This document shows, piece after piece, positions 50,682-59,325 of a DNA stretch of 64,000 bases. The position numbers were made by a program, and so were the translations under genes. This DNA comes from Nocardioides marmotae. GTDB lineage: Bacteria; Actinomycetota; Actinomycetes; Propionibacteriales; Nocardioidaceae. Numbering within the stretch: the first letter of the stretch is position 1; the number at the start of each line of letters is the position of its first letter. The notes below the pieces were generated by a model, which was not told the DNA's origin, ran no database searches, and worked only from the letters and a program-made list of their open reading frames with translations. The stretch is from the NCBI RefSeq assembly GCF_013177455.1, contig NZ_CP053660.1:2294001-2358000 (forward strand), given 5' to 3'.

Positions 50682-51709
50682 CGGGCCACCGCCATCGCGT
50701 CGGTGCGCTCCGGGTGCCAGCAGGCGGCCCGGGAGTCCTCACCGGTCAGCACCGGCACCACCTCGCAGCGGGCGTCGGCGCGCGCGCACCGGGTGCGGAA
50801 CGGGCAGCCGGTGGGCATCAGGTGCAGCGGCGGCACGCTTCCGGGGATCGAGGGCAACCGCGTCGTCCCTTCCAGCTCGATGTTGTCCAGCGTCGGCTGG
50901 GAGTCCAGCAGCCCGCGCGTGTAGGGGTGGCGGGGCGACCGGAAGACCACGTCCACCGGGCCCTCCTCGATCACGCGGCCGCCGTACATGACGACCACGT
51001 GGTCGCACATCGCGGCGATCACCGGCAGGTCGTGGGTGATCATGAGCAGCGCGCTCCCCCGCTCGCTCACGGCGTGGTCGAGGAGCCGGAGCACCTGCTT
51101 CTGGACGGTGACGTCCAGCGCGGTGGTCGGCTCGTCGGCGATGATCAGCTGCGGGTAGCAGGCCACCGCCATCGCGATCATGATCCGCTGGCGCTGGCCC
51201 CCGGAGAGCTCGTGCGGATAGGCGCGGAGCATCTGCTCGGGGCGGGGCAGGTTCATCTGGGCGAGCAGGTCCAGCGCCTGTGCCCTGGCCTCCTCGCGCG
51301 AGACCTTGAGGTGTCGGCGGATGACCGCGGTGATCTGGGCGCCCACCCGCTTGGTCGGGTTCAGCGCCGAGAGCGGGTCCTGGAAGACCATCGACAGGGT
51401 CCGGCCGCGCCGGCCGGAGAAGCTGCGGTCGGAGATGGTGGTGAGGTCCACGCCGTCGTGGTGGACCTCGCCCTCGGTGCGCCAGCCCGGCTGCAGGAGG
51501 CCCATCACGGCCAGCGCGGTCAGGCTCTTGCCGGCACCGGACTCGCCGACGATGCCCACCCGCTGGCCCCGCCGGACCTGGATGTCGACACCGCGCACGG
51601 CGGTGAGGTCCGAGGTCCGGACGACCAGGTTGCGGACGTCCAGCACCAGGTCGGCCTCGGCCCCGGACGTCACCGGGGCGGGCCCGGTCGGTGTTCCACG
51701 GTCGCTCAT
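50678..51709 (-). CDS. Peptide-type ABC transporter ATP-binding protein (DppD/OppD-like)
   Basis: 343 aa. Walker A VGIVGESGAGKSLTALAVMG, signature HELSGGQRQRIMIAMAVACY, Walker B LIIADEPTTALDVTVQKQVL. The C-terminal oligopeptide extension is present with PTGCPFRTRCARADARCE, a likely Fe-S or structural Cys site typical for OppD/DppD. Overlaps neighbours by 4 bases each side. Confidence 0.93.
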   Translation of the reverse strand: MSDRGTPTGPAPVTSGAEADLVLDVRNLVVRTSDLTAVRGVDIQVRRGQRVGIVGESGAGKSLTALAVMGLLQPGWRTEGEVHHDGVDLTTISDRSFSGRRGRTLSMVFQDPLSALNPTKRVGAQITAVIRRHLKVSREEARAQALDLLAQMNLPRPEQMLRAYPHELSGGQRQRIMIAMAVACYPQLIIADEPTTALDVTVQKQVLRLLDHAVSERGSALLMITHDLPVIAAMCDHVVVMYGGRVIEEGPVDVVFRSPRHPYTRGLLDSQPTLDNIELEGTTRLPSIPGSVPPLHLMPTGCPFRTRCARADARCEVVPVLTGEDSRAACWHPERTDAMAVAR

Positions 51710-52596
51710 CGGGCCCTCTTTCGCATCCGGGGGTCGAGCACGTCACGGAGTCCGTCGCCGAGCAGGTTGAGCCCCAGCACCGCGAAGACGATGGCGAGCC
51801 CCGGCCAGACGGCCAGCGGGCTCGAGACACCGACGGTCTCCTGCGCCTCCTTGAGGAGCATCCCCCAGGAGACGTCGGGGCGGTTGACGCCGACTCCGAG
51901 GTAGGACAGGCCCGCCTCGGTGAGGATGCCCACCGCGAAGAAGAGGGTGAACTGCACGATCATCACCGAGAGGATGTTCGGGACCACGTGCCGCGTGAGG
52001 ATGAACAGCTTGCGCCGGCCGTAGAGGCGCGCGGCGGTGATGTAGTCCTCGCCGAGCACCCGCAGCGCCGCCGCCCGCACGACGCGGGTGTAGGAGGGCA
52101 TGAGGAAGACCGACAGCGCGAAGATCGTCGAGCCGATCCCGGCGCCGACCGTGGCGGCCAGCACCAGGGCGAAGACGATGCCGGGGATCGAGAGCAGGAC
52201 GTCCGCGACCCGCATCACCGACTCGTCGACCAGGGGGCGTGAGGACGCCGCGACCAGTCCGGCCACCGTGCCGACCACCAGCGCCAGGAAGGCGGCGCCG
52301 GCGGCGACGATGATCGAGCTGCGCGCACCGACCATGAGGGCGCTGGCGACGTCGCGGCCGAGCGCGTCGGTGCCGAGCAGGTGCCCGGGCGAGCCCGCCG
52401 GCAGGAGCCGGTCCGCGGGCGCGACGGCGTTGGGGTCCGCCGGCGTCCAGAACAGGGAGACGACCGCCACGAGGAGGAAGGCGGCGGTCATCACGATGCC
52501 CACCACGAGCGAGACGTTCCACGCGGCCCGGCGCCGCCGGGCCGCCTTGCCGGAGAGGTCCCCGGCGATCATCGAACCTTCGACAGCAGCACTCAT
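51706..52596 (-). CDS. Peptide-type ABC transporter permease (DppC-like)
   Basis: 296 aa from ATG 52596, overlapping the DppB gene stop. N-terminal helix (VSLVVGIVMTAAFLLVAVVS), a periplasmic part with HLLGTDALGRDVASALMVGA, five more helices, and the EAA loop ALRVLGEDYITAARLYGRRK. Closes with LNLLGDGLRDVLDPRMRKR, the usual family end. Confidence 0.93.
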   Translation of the reverse strand: MSAAVEGSMIAGDLSGKAARRRRAAWNVSLVVGIVMTAAFLLVAVVSLFWTPADPNAVAPADRLLPAGSPGHLLGTDALGRDVASALMVGARSSIIVAAGAAFLALVVGTVAGLVAASSRPLVDESVMRVADVLLSIPGIVFALVLAATVGAGIGSTIFALSVFLMPSYTRVVRAAALRVLGEDYITAARLYGRRKLFILTRHVVPNILSVMIVQFTLFFAVGILTEAGLSYLGVGVNRPDVSWGMLLKEAQETVGVSSPLAVWPGLAIVFAVLGLNLLGDGLRDVLDPRMRKRAR

Positions 52597-53540
52597 CGAG
52601 ACACCCTTACGCGTGGGTCGAGGACTCCGTACAGGACGTCGACGGTCAGGTTCACGAGCATGACGAACGCGACGATGATCATCACCGAGCTCTGCACGAC
52701 AATGATCTCGCGGGCGCTCACGGCCGAGAGGATCATCCGGGCCAGGCCCGGGAGGGAGAAGACCTCCTCGATGATCACCGTGCCGCCGATCAGCTCGGCC
52801 GCCAGGAGCCCGACGACGGTCACCAGCGGGAGCGCCGCGTTTCGGACGCCGACCCGCATCAGGGCACCACGGCGGGTCATGCCCGTGGCGCGGGCGGTGC
52901 GGACGAAGTCCTCGTTCATCACGTCCATCACCGCCGTGCGGGTGTACCGGCTCAGCGTCGCGGCCATGACCATGCCCAGCGCGAGCGCCGGGAGGACCAG
53001 CGAGCGGGCGGCGTCCACGGCCGACGTCGACCACGGGGTCCACCCGCCGGTCGGCAGCCAGCCGAGGCGCAGCCCGACGAACATCGAGAGCAGCACGCCG
53101 GCCCAGAAGACCGGGATGGCGATGCCGACCTGGCTCAGCATGGCGACCAGCGCACCGATCGGCGTGCCGGCCTTGGTGGCGGCGTACGTCCCGACCGGCA
53201 GGGCGATCACGAGGGCCAGGAGCATGCCGCCCAAGGCGAGCGGGACGCTCACCGGCAGGCTGTCGGTGAGCAGCTTCGTGACCGGCTCGCCGGTGCGGAA
53301 CGAGGTGCCGAAGTCACCGGTCAGCATGCCGCCGACCCAGTCGAAGTACTGCACCGGCAGCGCACGGTCGAGCCCCAGCTCCGCCTCGAGGGCGTCGATG
53401 GCCTCCGGAGTGGCGCCCTTGCCGAGCATCACCGCGGCGACGTTGCCGCCGGCGGCCCGGATGAGCACGAAGATCAGGATGGAGGCGGTGACCAGCGCGA
53501 ACCCGAAGAAGGCGAGGCGTCGCGCAAGGAAGACCAGCAT
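52593..53540 (-). CDS. Peptide-type ABC transporter permease (DppB-like)
   Basis: 315 aa, ATG start. First helix LAFFGFALVTASILIFVLIR, the family's ALEAELGLDRALPVQYFDWV stretch, EAA loop MNEDFVRTARATGMTRRGAL and the final DPRVRVSR. It is separated from the substrate-binding protein gene by 149 bases containing a strong hairpin, so its expression is probably lower than that gene's. Confidence 0.93.
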   Translation of the reverse strand: MLVFLARRLAFFGFALVTASILIFVLIRAAGGNVAAVMLGKGATPEAIDALEAELGLDRALPVQYFDWVGGMLTGDFGTSFRTGEPVTKLLTDSLPVSVPLALGGMLLALVIALPVGTYAATKAGTPIGALVAMLSQVGIAIPVFWAGVLLSMFVGLRLGWLPTGGWTPWSTSAVDAARSLVLPALALGMVMAATLSRYTRTAVMDVMNEDFVRTARATGMTRRGALMRVGVRNAALPLVTVVGLLAAELIGGTVIIEEVFSLPGLARMILSAVSAREIIVVQSSVMIIVAFVMLVNLTVDVLYGVLDPRVRVSR

Positions 53541-53640
53541 CGGTGTCCTCTCCTGCGCCCGGCGGAGCCGGGCAGTGGTCGCAGATCCCCCCGGGCTGCA
53601 GCGGCCGGGCGGTGATCCTGTGGTGGGTGCAGGGGCGGAC

Positions 53641-53667
53641 CCGGGAGAGCCTGGTCGGCTCTCCCGG
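53641..53667 (-). terminator. Hairpin between binding-protein and permease genes (attenuator)
   Basis: CCGGGAGAGCC (53641-53651) and GGCTCTCCCGG (53657-53667) form a perfect 11-bp stem with loop TGGTC. It lies 23 bases after the substrate-binding protein stop and about 100 bases ahead of dppB on the same strand. Such elements commonly end or stabilise transcripts so that binding protein is made in excess over the membrane parts. Confidence 0.7.
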
Positions 53668-53689
53668 ATCCGCCCTCAGCGACGAGCTG

Positions 53690-55264
53690 TCACCAGCTGA
53701 AGTTGGCGAAGTTGATGTCGATGTGGATCTTCGGCTCCTGCCAGCCCTTGAGGTCGGGGTGGATGAGGCCGACCCCGTCCTTGGCCAGCAGACCGACGAT
53801 CACGGCGTCGTCCATCAGAGCCTGGTTGGCCTGGGCCATCAGGTCGTCGTGCTCCTCGGTGGTGAGCGCGGCGTCGGCCTGCTCCATCAGCTCGGTCATC
53901 TCCGGGTTGCAGTACGTCGTCCACCCGGCCTTGGCCTGGTCGGTGCACGCGAACTGGGTGATCGGCGCGGGGTCCGACATCACGGTCACGTCGAACTCCG
54001 GCGGCCGGCCCTGGAAGATCAGCTGGGAGTAGCGGGCCAGCTCCAGGGCGTTGCGCTCGATGTTCGCGCCCACCCCTTCAAGCTGCGGGATCAGCAGGTC
54101 CGCGGGGAGCGAGAGGTCGGGCACGTCGCTCAGCGAGGCGAACTCCAGCGGCTCGCCCCCGTAGCCGGCCTCCTGGAGCGCCGTCTTCGCGGCGTCCGGG
54201 TCGAACGGCGAGGGGCACTCCTCGCCCTCCTCGGTGAACTGCGGGTCGTCGGAGAGGCCGTAGCCACAGGTGGCCGTGGCGCCCCACGGGGCGTTGAAGG
54301 CGTCGATGAACTGCTGACGGTCGAAGGACTGCGCCAGCGCGCGGCGCACCTCGACGTCGTCCAGCGGCGGTCGCTGGCTGTTCATCGCGACGTAGAGCAT
54401 CTCGCCGTTCTGCGGGTAGGTGACCATCTCGAAGTCCTTGTCGAACCCCTGCGTGGTCAGCCGCTCCCACAGGTCGATGGTGATGACCGGCATGGCGTCG
54501 GCCTCGCCGGCGCGCATCGCGTTGAGCGCTGCGGTGCCGTCGGGGACGATCTTGACCTCGACCTCCTTCAGGCTGGGCTCCTCGCCCCAGTACTCCTTGT
54601 TGAGGGAGAACGTCAGCCCGGAGTTGGGCTTGTAGGCGTCGAGCACGTAGGGGCCGGTGCCGATGGGCTTGGTCGCGATGCTCCCGGCCGAGGCCTCGGG
54701 CTGGATGAGACCGGACATGCCGCCCATCCCACGGAAGAAGGACTGGCTCGGCCGGCTCAGCGTGACGGTGACCTCGCGGTCGCCCGTGGCCTTGATCGAC
54801 GAGACGGCCGCGAACGGCGCGGCGTACGTCGTGATCGGGCTCTCCTGCATCGCGGTCAGCGAGTAGACGACGTCGTCGGCGGTGACCGGCTCACCGTTGG
54901 AGAAGGAGGCCTCGCGGATGGTGAACGTGTACTCGGTCTGGTCCTCGTTGATCTCCCAGGACTCAGCGACCGCGGGCTGCGCCTCGCCGTCCTCGTCGAA
55001 GGTCACCAGCGGCTCCACGACGTTCCCGGGCAGCCAGAGGACCAGCGCGGTCAGGTTGTTCTTGACGTAGTCCATCGTGCCCGGGTCCTGGAGGGCGAGG
55101 AACACCGCCTTGTCCTGGTCCGCGCGGGCCGACGCCGCGACGCCGCCCCCACCGCTCCCGTTGCTGTCGCCGCCCGATCCGCAGGCGGCCGTGAACAGCA
55201 GGCCGCACGTGACGGCGGCCGCAGCCAGTCCTCGACCGAACCGCCCTGCTCGTTGCCTTCCCAT
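53690..55264 (-). CDS. ABC transporter substrate-binding lipoprotein (family 5, peptide type)
   Basis: 524 aa. Lipoprotein signal with lipobox LFTAAC, C28 being lipidated, then a Gly/Ser linker. SBP_bac_5 features: VTFDEDGEAQPAVAESWEIN, YTFTIREASFSNGEPVTADD, IGTGPYVLDAYKPNSGLTFS and EVRRALAQSFDRQQFIDAFN. The family binds peptides, but also opines, nickel, sugars and other oligomers. It captures the substrate of this locus at the membrane surface. It has its own promoter at 55331-55369. Confidence 0.94.
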   Translation of the reverse strand: MGRQRAGRFGRGLAAAAVTCGLLFTAACGSGGDSNGSGGGGVAASARADQDKAVFLALQDPGTMDYVKNNLTALVLWLPGNVVEPLVTFDEDGEAQPAVAESWEINEDQTEYTFTIREASFSNGEPVTADDVVYSLTAMQESPITTYAAPFAAVSSIKATGDREVTVTLSRPSQSFFRGMGGMSGLIQPEASAGSIATKPIGTGPYVLDAYKPNSGLTFSLNKEYWGEEPSLKEVEVKIVPDGTAALNAMRAGEADAMPVITIDLWERLTTQGFDKDFEMVTYPQNGEMLYVAMNSQRPPLDDVEVRRALAQSFDRQQFIDAFNAPWGATATCGYGLSDDPQFTEEGEECPSPFDPDAAKTALQEAGYGGEPLEFASLSDVPDLSLPADLLIPQLEGVGANIERNALELARYSQLIFQGRPPEFDVTVMSDPAPITQFACTDQAKAGWTTYCNPEMTELMEQADAALTTEEHDDLMAQANQALMDDAVIVGLLAKDGVGLIHPDLKGWQEPKIHIDINFANFSW

Positions 55265-55330
55265 GAAGGCCCCCCTCTCGCTCGCGCAGGCCGGAATCTC
55301 CGCGCCGGCGTTCCAACTAATAAAACGACG

Positions 55331-55369
55331 GGTTCAGTATCTGGATCGAAACAACCCTGGTCAAGGGTT
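55331..55369 (-). promoter_or_regulatory. Promoter with operator-like dyads for the ABC importer
   Basis: On the minus strand TTGACC (55364-55359), 17 bases, then GATACT (55341-55336) form a good sigma-70-like promoter in an AT-richer pocket of 122 bases. A perfect dyad AACCCT-GGTCA-AGGGTT (55353-55369) covers the -35 box, and GGTTCA-N9-TCGAAAC (55331-55352) covers the spacer and -10. GGTTCAGTA matches the words at 41662 and 43929 but for one base. Confidence 0.65.
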
Positions 55370-55386
55370 CAAACCTGCAAACCCAG

Positions 55387-56301
55387 TTAAGTTCGTGTTA
55401 CGCCAGGTGCACTCGTTGGTCCATAGAGCGAAACCGGGACGCCCGGCACTCGGACCCGTGCATGGAAGACCCGGCCCGCCGCGGGGTCGGCGGCGAGGGC
55501 CGCGGCGTCCATGTCCTCCTGGGCGGTCGTGACGAGCAGGTCGCGCCCGTCCGGCCCGCCGAGCGCCACGCTGGTGACCTGCGGCGTCGGCACGCGTACG
55601 ACGTCGCGCACCGCACCGTCGACCAGGCGCCACGCCTCGTGCGTGCCGTACATCGCCACCCACACGCCGCCGTCGACGTCGAGGGCGAGTCCGTCGGGCA
55701 GGGCCGGCCCGTCCGCGTCCGGACCGGGGGGCAGCTCGATCGAGCGCCGGGAGCGGGCGACGGTCCCAGCGCGTGGGTCGACCTCGTGCTCCCACAGGCA
55801 CCGCGCCAGGGAGTCGGCGTGCAGCAGCCGTGCGTCGCCGGACCACACCATCCCGTTGGAGAGGGTGATCCCACCGGCGACCCGGCGGACGGAGCCGTCG
55901 GTCTCGACCACGTGGAGGCTGCCTGCGCCAGGGCGCCGTTCGCGGTCCACCGAGCCGATCCAGAACCGCCCGGCGGGGTCCGCCGACCCGTCGTTGAGCA
56001 GGTGGCCCGGGGGCAGCGGGACCGTCGCCCACGGCGTCGTGGCCCCGGACCGGGGGTCGAGCACCAGCAGGTCGGTGTCCTGGGCGATGAGGACCCGCCC
56101 GCCGGCCGCCGGATGAGCCACGCTCATCCGGCGGCCGGTGCGGACGACCTCGCGCACGTCGTCCAGGCCGGGCCCGCAGGTCCAGAGCACGCCGGCGGCC
56201 GCGTCGACCCACCACCAGGCGCCGTGCGCCCAGCGGGGGCTCTCGCCGAGCGCGCACGCCGGCGCGTCCACGGCGACCACCTCGAGCGGTGCGGGCCGCA
56301 C
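55387..56301 (-). CDS. SMP-30/gluconolactonase-family protein
   Basis: 304 aa from GTG 56301, 2 bases after the RidA gene stop. Six-bladed propeller marks: CALGESPRWAHGAWWWVDAA (metal Glu), LLNDGSADPAGRFWIGSVDR (Asn), ITLSNGMVWSGDARLLHADS (Asn), and GPALPDGLALDVDGGVWVAM (Asp). The group opens sugar lactones to aldonic acids, the step between a sugar dehydrogenase (SDR here) and a sugar acid dehydratase (IlvD/Edd here). Confidence 0.92.
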   Translation of the reverse strand: MRPAPLEVVAVDAPACALGESPRWAHGAWWWVDAAAGVLWTCGPGLDDVREVVRTGRRMSVAHPAAGGRVLIAQDTDLLVLDPRSGATTPWATVPLPPGHLLNDGSADPAGRFWIGSVDRERRPGAGSLHVVETDGSVRRVAGGITLSNGMVWSGDARLLHADSLARCLWEHEVDPRAGTVARSRRSIELPPGPDADGPALPDGLALDVDGGVWVAMYGTHEAWRLVDGAVRDVVRVPTPQVTSVALGGPDGRDLLVTTAQEDMDAAALAADPAAGRVFHARVRVPGVPVSLYGPTSAPGVTRT

Positions 56302-56303
56302 CG

Positions 56304-56693
56304 TCAGCCGTCCGCCTGGACGGGGCGGTAGGCGACCACGTCGACCTCGTACTTCAGGGCGCCGATGCCGCCGGCGACCGTGGTGCGCGCCGGCAGCGGC
56401 GCGGCCTTGAAGTACTGGGGGTACAGGCGGTTGTACTCGTCGCGGTAGGCCATGTCGCCGAGGAAGGAGCGGACCTGGACGATGTCGTCCATCGACGCAC
56501 CCGCCGCCTCGAGGATCCGGGCGACGTTGGCCAGGGAGCGCTCCATCTCGCCGGCGAAGTCCTCCTCGACGTAGGCGCCGGTGTCGTCGACGGAGGCCTG
56601 GCCCGAGACGAAGATGAAGTCCCCCGCCCGGATCGCGGGCGAGAAGGGCAGGTGGCTGACCGGCACGTCACCGGTGATGGCCTCACGGGGCAT
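56304..56693 (-). CDS. RidA family enamine/imine deaminase
   Basis: 129 aa, ATG start. Rid signature: PFSPAIRAGDFIFVSGQASV near the start, EMERSLANVARILEAAGASM in the middle, and PARTTVAGGIGALKYEVDVV near the end with the active-site Arg. Rid proteins hydrolyse reactive 2-aminoacrylate or other imines released by PLP enzymes. The presence of a threonine synthase-fold lyase and a D-serine dehydratase-like enzyme in the same locus explains the need. Confidence 0.9.
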   Translation of the reverse strand: MPREAITGDVPVSHLPFSPAIRAGDFIFVSGQASVDDTGAYVEEDFAGEMERSLANVARILEAAGASMDDIVQVRSFLGDMAYRDEYNRLYPQYFKAAPLPARTTVAGGIGALKYEVDVVAYRPVQADG

Positions 56694-56737
56694 GGTGGAT
56701 CTCTCTTTCGGTGGGGTGGGAAGGGAGGACAGGAAGG

Positions 56738-58249
56738 TCAGGAGTCGCGCGCATCGGCCGGGTAGGCCGTGGCGGGCTCGAAGGGGTACATCGGGCGGCG
56801 GCGGTGGGCGTAGGCGAACGCCTCCACCGAGAGCCGGGTGACGCCGGGGGTGTCGACGACGAGGTGTCCCCCGCAGACGTCGGCGTAGCCGGCGCGCGGT
56901 CCGTTGACCCCCTTGGCGACGATCGCGCGGAAGGAGCTCGGGTCGAGCGCCACCGAGCGCAGCTGGTTGGGGGTGATCGGCTGGACCAGCTTGGAGGTGA
57001 GGACCACGGTGACGCCCTCGGTCGTGCGCAGGGCGACCATGTCGCCGGCGTCGAAGAAGCGCAGGCCGCCGTGGGCGATCTTCGGCTCCTCGTACCGCCC
57101 GTCGGAGCGGCCGACCACGACGGCGTCGATCGGCACCGGCCGGCCCTCCTGCTCGACGCTGCGCCCGCCGACGGCGACCTCGACGCGCTCGCCGACCTCG
57201 CGGCCGGCCAGCGCCGCCACGGTCGCCGGGTCGAGGAGGACGACGACCACGCCGTCGATCCCGCGGCGGACGGCCTCGGCGAGCAGGACCGTCGAGTCAC
57301 CCGGTCCGCCGCCGCCCACGTTGTCGCCCACGTCCAGGACGAGCAGCGGCTCGTCGCCGGTGTGCTCGGCGACCCGGTCCAGCCCCTCGTCGACGGAGAG
57401 CCCGCCGCCCTGGAGCTGCTCGCGGGCCGCCCACACCTCGGCGGCCATGGTCCGGGCCACCTCGGCCGCGGCCTCGCGGCCGTCCTCGTGGGCCGCGACC
57501 ACCGACATGCCCATCTGGGGCACGTCGGCGTACGGGAACCCCTCGACGATGCTGACGTCGAGGACGCCCGGGAGCTGCTCGAGCTCGCGGGACCGGGCGA
57601 GCAGCGAGGCCATCGGTTCCTCGGCGGTGTCCTGCCGGGTGATCGTCACGACCAGCGGGAGCATCTCGAGCGCGAGCCCCGGCCGCCGGCCGGTGCGGAT
57701 GATCTCGAGCACCCGGCTGCGGCACTCGATCCCGCGCTCGCGGGGATCCACGTGCGGGTTGGTCTGGTAGGGCAGCAGCACGTCGCACGCCTCGACGAGC
57801 CGCTCATCGACGTTGGCGTGCATGTCGACGACCACGCCGATCGGCACGTCGGGGCCGACCACGGCGCGCACCCGGGAGGTGATCTCGGCGTCGGCGTCGT
57901 GGACGCCCTCCGCGACCGCCGCGCCGTGCAGCCCGAGGAGGACGCCGTCGAAGGGTCCTTCCCGCCGCAGCAGGTCGACCATCTCGCCGACGATGGTCTC
58001 GAAGGCCTCCGCCGTCACCGCACCGCACGGGTTGATCCAGGCAGCGAGGAGGGGGACCAGCTCGGCGGGGTCGGGGTCGTCGTCCTGCGCGGCGAGGAAG
58101 CCGGCGAAGGTGGCCTGCGAGGTGGCGTAGTGCTCCACCATCTCCTGACCACGGTGGATGCCGCCGTCCTCGTAGGTCGCCAGATCGGCTGGGACGGTCG
58201 AGAACGTGTTGGTCTCGTGCCCGAGCCCGAGGACTGCCAGACGGGTCAT
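56738..58249 (-). CDS. M81 family metallopeptidase-like protein (MlrC type), copy 2
   Basis: 503 aa from ATG 58249. M81 domain: LAVLGLGHETNTFSTVPADL, FDGVLLGLHGAAVAEGVHDA, IGVVVDMHANVDERLVEACD (DxH) and LLPYQTNPHVDPRERGIECR. MlrC_C begins near 305 (PLLVLDVGDNVGGGGPGDST). It is clearly diverged from the copy at 40096 (same fold, few identities outside the motifs), so likely a different substrate instead of a recent duplicate. Its stop is 44 bases from the RidA gene start; its ATG overlaps the PLP-lyase gene. Confidence 0.92.
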   Translation of the reverse strand: MTRLAVLGLGHETNTFSTVPADLATYEDGGIHRGQEMVEHYATSQATFAGFLAAQDDDPDPAELVPLLAAWINPCGAVTAEAFETIVGEMVDLLRREGPFDGVLLGLHGAAVAEGVHDADAEITSRVRAVVGPDVPIGVVVDMHANVDERLVEACDVLLPYQTNPHVDPRERGIECRSRVLEIIRTGRRPGLALEMLPLVVTITRQDTAEEPMASLLARSRELEQLPGVLDVSIVEGFPYADVPQMGMSVVAAHEDGREAAAEVARTMAAEVWAAREQLQGGGLSVDEGLDRVAEHTGDEPLLVLDVGDNVGGGGPGDSTVLLAEAVRRGIDGVVVVLLDPATVAALAGREVGERVEVAVGGRSVEQEGRPVPIDAVVVGRSDGRYEEPKIAHGGLRFFDAGDMVALRTTEGVTVVLTSKLVQPITPNQLRSVALDPSSFRAIVAKGVNGPRAGYADVCGGHLVVDTPGVTRLSVEAFAYAHRRRPMYPFEPATAYPADARDS

Positions 58250-59325
58250 GTGCGGGGGTTCCTCTCTCCGGGCCCCGCGTGGGGGGCGGGTGTCTCGTGG
58301 GGTCGACCCAGCCAGGACTGCACCCGCTGGGGGATCTCGTCGAGCGTGGTGGGCGCGGGTCGGTGCTCCGGTGCGACGAAGCGGCCGAGGTCCTTGAGAC
58401 CGTGGCCGGTGAGCACGACGCACGGCTGGTCGTCGGGCCCCAGGCGGCCGGCCTCCACGTCCTGGCGGACCGCGGCCAGGGCGAGCGCGGAGGCGGGCTC
58501 CACGAAGATGCCCTCGGTCTGCGCCAGCAGGCTCTGCGCCGCCCACGCGTCCTCGTCGGCCACGGGCGCGCCCCAGCCACCGGAGCGGCGGACGGCGTCG
58601 AGGGCCAGGTCGCCGTCGGGCGGGACCGGCAGCTGCAGCCCGGAGATCCGGGTCTCCCAGGTGTCGATGCGGGGCCGGGACAGCTCGCCCGACACCGCGC
58701 GGGCGATGGGCGCGCAACCGGCCGGCTGGGCGACGACCACGGCCGCGTCCGACCCGCCGGCGCGCAGCCCGCGCTCGGTGGCGACGAGCAGGCCACCGCC
58801 GCCGGTCGGGACGTAGACGTGCGTGGCGTGCCCGTGGGCGGCGATCTCCTCGCCGATGCCGTCGGCGCCCCGCATCCCCTCGGGGTTGTGGGCGTGGGCG
58901 GTGATGGTGAGCAGCAGGCCGTGATCCTCGGCGATCTCGCCCAGCCGGGCCATCACGTCGGGACCGAGCAGCGGCATCGAGAGTCGGAGCACGCCGTACG
59001 GCGCGATCGACGCGAGCTTCTCGGCAGGGGCGTCCTCGAGCACGAGCAGCACCCCGGGCAGACCCGCCCGGGCGCCGTAGGCGCTCATCGCGGCGCCGCC
59101 GTTGCCCGACGACGTCGCCATCCAGCCCCGGCGGCCGTCGCGGAGGGCGACCCGGATGCTCTCGGCGGCGATGCGGTCCTTGTAGGACCCGGTCGGGTTG
59201 AGGTACTCGGCCTTGGCCCACAGCCCGGCCAGTCCCCAGCGCTCGGCGAGCGCGTGCAGGGCGACCATCGGCGTCCCGCCCTCACCCATGCTGAGCCGGT
59301 CGACCGGGAGCGCGGCGGCGCTCAT
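58246..59325 (-). CDS. Threonine synthase-fold (type II) PLP-dependent lyase
   Basis: 359 aa from ATG 59325, overlapping the deacylase stop (ATGA). PLP lysine in KAEYLNPTGSYKDRIAAESI (about K47), the phosphate/substrate loop TSSGNGGAAMSAYGARAGLP, and the PLP-phosphate Gly loop VYVPTGGGGLLVATERGLRA. It resembles threonine synthase, threonine dehydratase and diaminopropionate ammonia-lyase; sequence alone does not decide. Not part of a threonine pathway here, so a catabolic beta-elimination or deamination is more likely. Confidence 0.85.
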   Translation of the reverse strand: MSAAALPVDRLSMGEGGTPMVALHALAERWGLAGLWAKAEYLNPTGSYKDRIAAESIRVALRDGRRGWMATSSGNGGAAMSAYGARAGLPGVLLVLEDAPAEKLASIAPYGVLRLSMPLLGPDVMARLGEIAEDHGLLLTITAHAHNPEGMRGADGIGEEIAAHGHATHVYVPTGGGGLLVATERGLRAGGSDAAVVVAQPAGCAPIARAVSGELSRPRIDTWETRISGLQLPVPPDGDLALDAVRRSGGWGAPVADEDAWAAQSLLAQTEGIFVEPASALALAAVRQDVEAGRLGPDDQPCVVLTGHGLKDLGRFVAPEHRPAPTTLDEIPQRVQSWLGRPHETPAPHAGPGERNPRT

